From the NCBI RefSeq assembly GCF_001927285.1, contig NZ_MSIG01000005.1, forward strand, positions 304,600 through 368,599: 64,000 bases of DNA, in the 5' to 3' direction. The stretch is from Mongoliimonas terrestris. GTDB taxonomy: Bacteria; Pseudomonadota; Alphaproteobacteria; Rhizobiales; Pleomorphomonadaceae. Position 1 is the first letter of the stretch. Every line of letters begins with the position of its first letter. Below are positions 63,651 to 64,000 of this stretch, piece by piece. Under the pieces are notes generated by a model. The model was not told where the DNA came from, searched no databases, and worked only from the letters and a program-made list of their open reading frames with translations. Made by a program: the position numbers and the translations under genes.

Positions 63651-63724
63651 GCGGGTGTAGCTCAATGGTAGAGCAACAGCCTTCCAAGCTGATGACGAGG
63701 GTTCGATTCCCTTCACCCGCTCCA
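63651..63724 (+). tRNA. tRNA-Gly (anticodon TCC)
   Basis: Acceptor GCGGGTG / CACCCGC, D-loop CAATGGTA, anticodon in CTTCCAA, T-loop TTCGATT, discriminator T and encoded CCA. Confidence 0.97.
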
Positions 63725-63956
63725 GCCGTTTGATGCGCCTCGCGTGGCCGAGCGACAACCGTCGTGGGAGCTTCGCCGAAGATCCCCGCGTGAAGTAGAG
63801 GTTTGCACCACGGTTCGTGAAACGGTCCGTGGTGTTCGCGTTGTCCGGTCCGCTCCGACGGCTCGGCCAAGGCGGCAGCATCGGCAGGCGAGCGCTCGCG
63901 CCAGCGGCGTACCCGTCGTCCGACACACATGAGACCGAGACGAGAGAGCGACGTCG
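63725..63956 (+). promoter_or_regulatory. Leader between tRNA-Gly and tuf
   Basis: 232 bases without a gene. It contains the hairpin ACCACGG ... CCGTGGT (63807-63813 with 63827-63833). GAGAGAGCG just before the tuf start is its probable ribosome-binding site. No separate promoter was identified, so tuf may be read through from the tRNA promoter. Confidence 0.5.
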
Positions 63957-64000
63957 ATGGGTAAAGAGAAATTTGCGCGGACGAAGCCGCACTGCAACAT
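63957..64000 (+). CDS. tuf: Elongation factor Tu, first 14 codons (truncated by window edge)
   Basis: Translation from the ATG at 63957 reads MGKEKFARTKPHCN, the well-known EF-Tu N-terminus (usually MAKEKFxRTKPHxN), and then runs out of the window. EF-Tu delivers aminoacyl-tRNA to the ribosome. The position after tRNA-Tyr and tRNA-Gly is the conserved translation locus, where tRNA-Trp, secE and nusG would be expected to follow. The Gly at position 2 in place of Ala is a minor variation. Confidence 0.93.
   Translation, partial: MGKEKFARTKPHCN

Overview
The window is a GC-rich (roughly 70 %) chromosomal segment of an alphaproteobacterium, almost certainly of the order Hyphomicrobiales (Rhizobiales). 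The signs are a CcrM-type cell-cycle methyltransferase, the block mutY / DUF721 / dsbA-like / smc, a split F0 ATP-synthase operon with separate b' and b subunits, a serine-cycle cluster, an alphaproteobacterial porin, and rlmB / tRNA-Tyr / tRNA-Gly / tuf at the right edge. No phage, IS element, CRISPR array or rRNA was seen.

Layout. 1-6.1 kb holds the end of a porin, three small membrane-associated genes, a GMC oxidoreductase, a ZntB/CorA-type transporter and a lipoprotein. 6.3-12.3 kb is a minus-strand serine-cycle operon (sga, mcl, mtkA, mtkB, hprA) with two long GC-rich inverted repeats in its spacers. 12.7-29.9 kb is mostly housekeeping: amn, ccrM, mutY, a DUF721 gene, a DsbA-like gene, smc, atpIBEGF, then a tandem 155-bp repeat array, cioAB-type cydAB and rnhB. 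30-38.1 kb is a LysR-linked lysine/glutarate catabolic cluster (ALDH7, gcdH, class III CoA-transferase, ThDP enzyme, FAD oxidase). 38.1-43.9 kb carries selO, AsmA and small genes.

44-62.2 kb is the accessory part. It holds a tcuA-tcuB-rhodanese-GNAT operon with a divergent GntR regulator. Next comes a minus-strand run of a beta-decarboxylating dehydrogenase, MmgE/PrpD, GntR, MmgE/PrpD, TctA, TctB, TctC, SDR, AbrB-duplication membrane protein and MmgE/PrpD, with a fourth MmgE/PrpD gene divergent from it. An 18-bp TGTATAC-type palindrome recurs at three control points. This ties the tcu operon and the rest into one likely regulon for an unidentified tricarboxylate-like or aminopolycarboxylate substrate: uptake by TctABC, oxidation by TcuAB, then dehydration, epimerisation or decarboxylation by the MmgE/PrpD enzymes and the dehydrogenase. 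The region abuts a tRNA-Thr gene.

62.2-64 kb is the conserved translation locus: tRNA-Thr(TGT), rlmB, a sigma70-like promoter, tRNA-Tyr(GTA), tRNA-Gly(TCC) and the first 14 codons of tuf.
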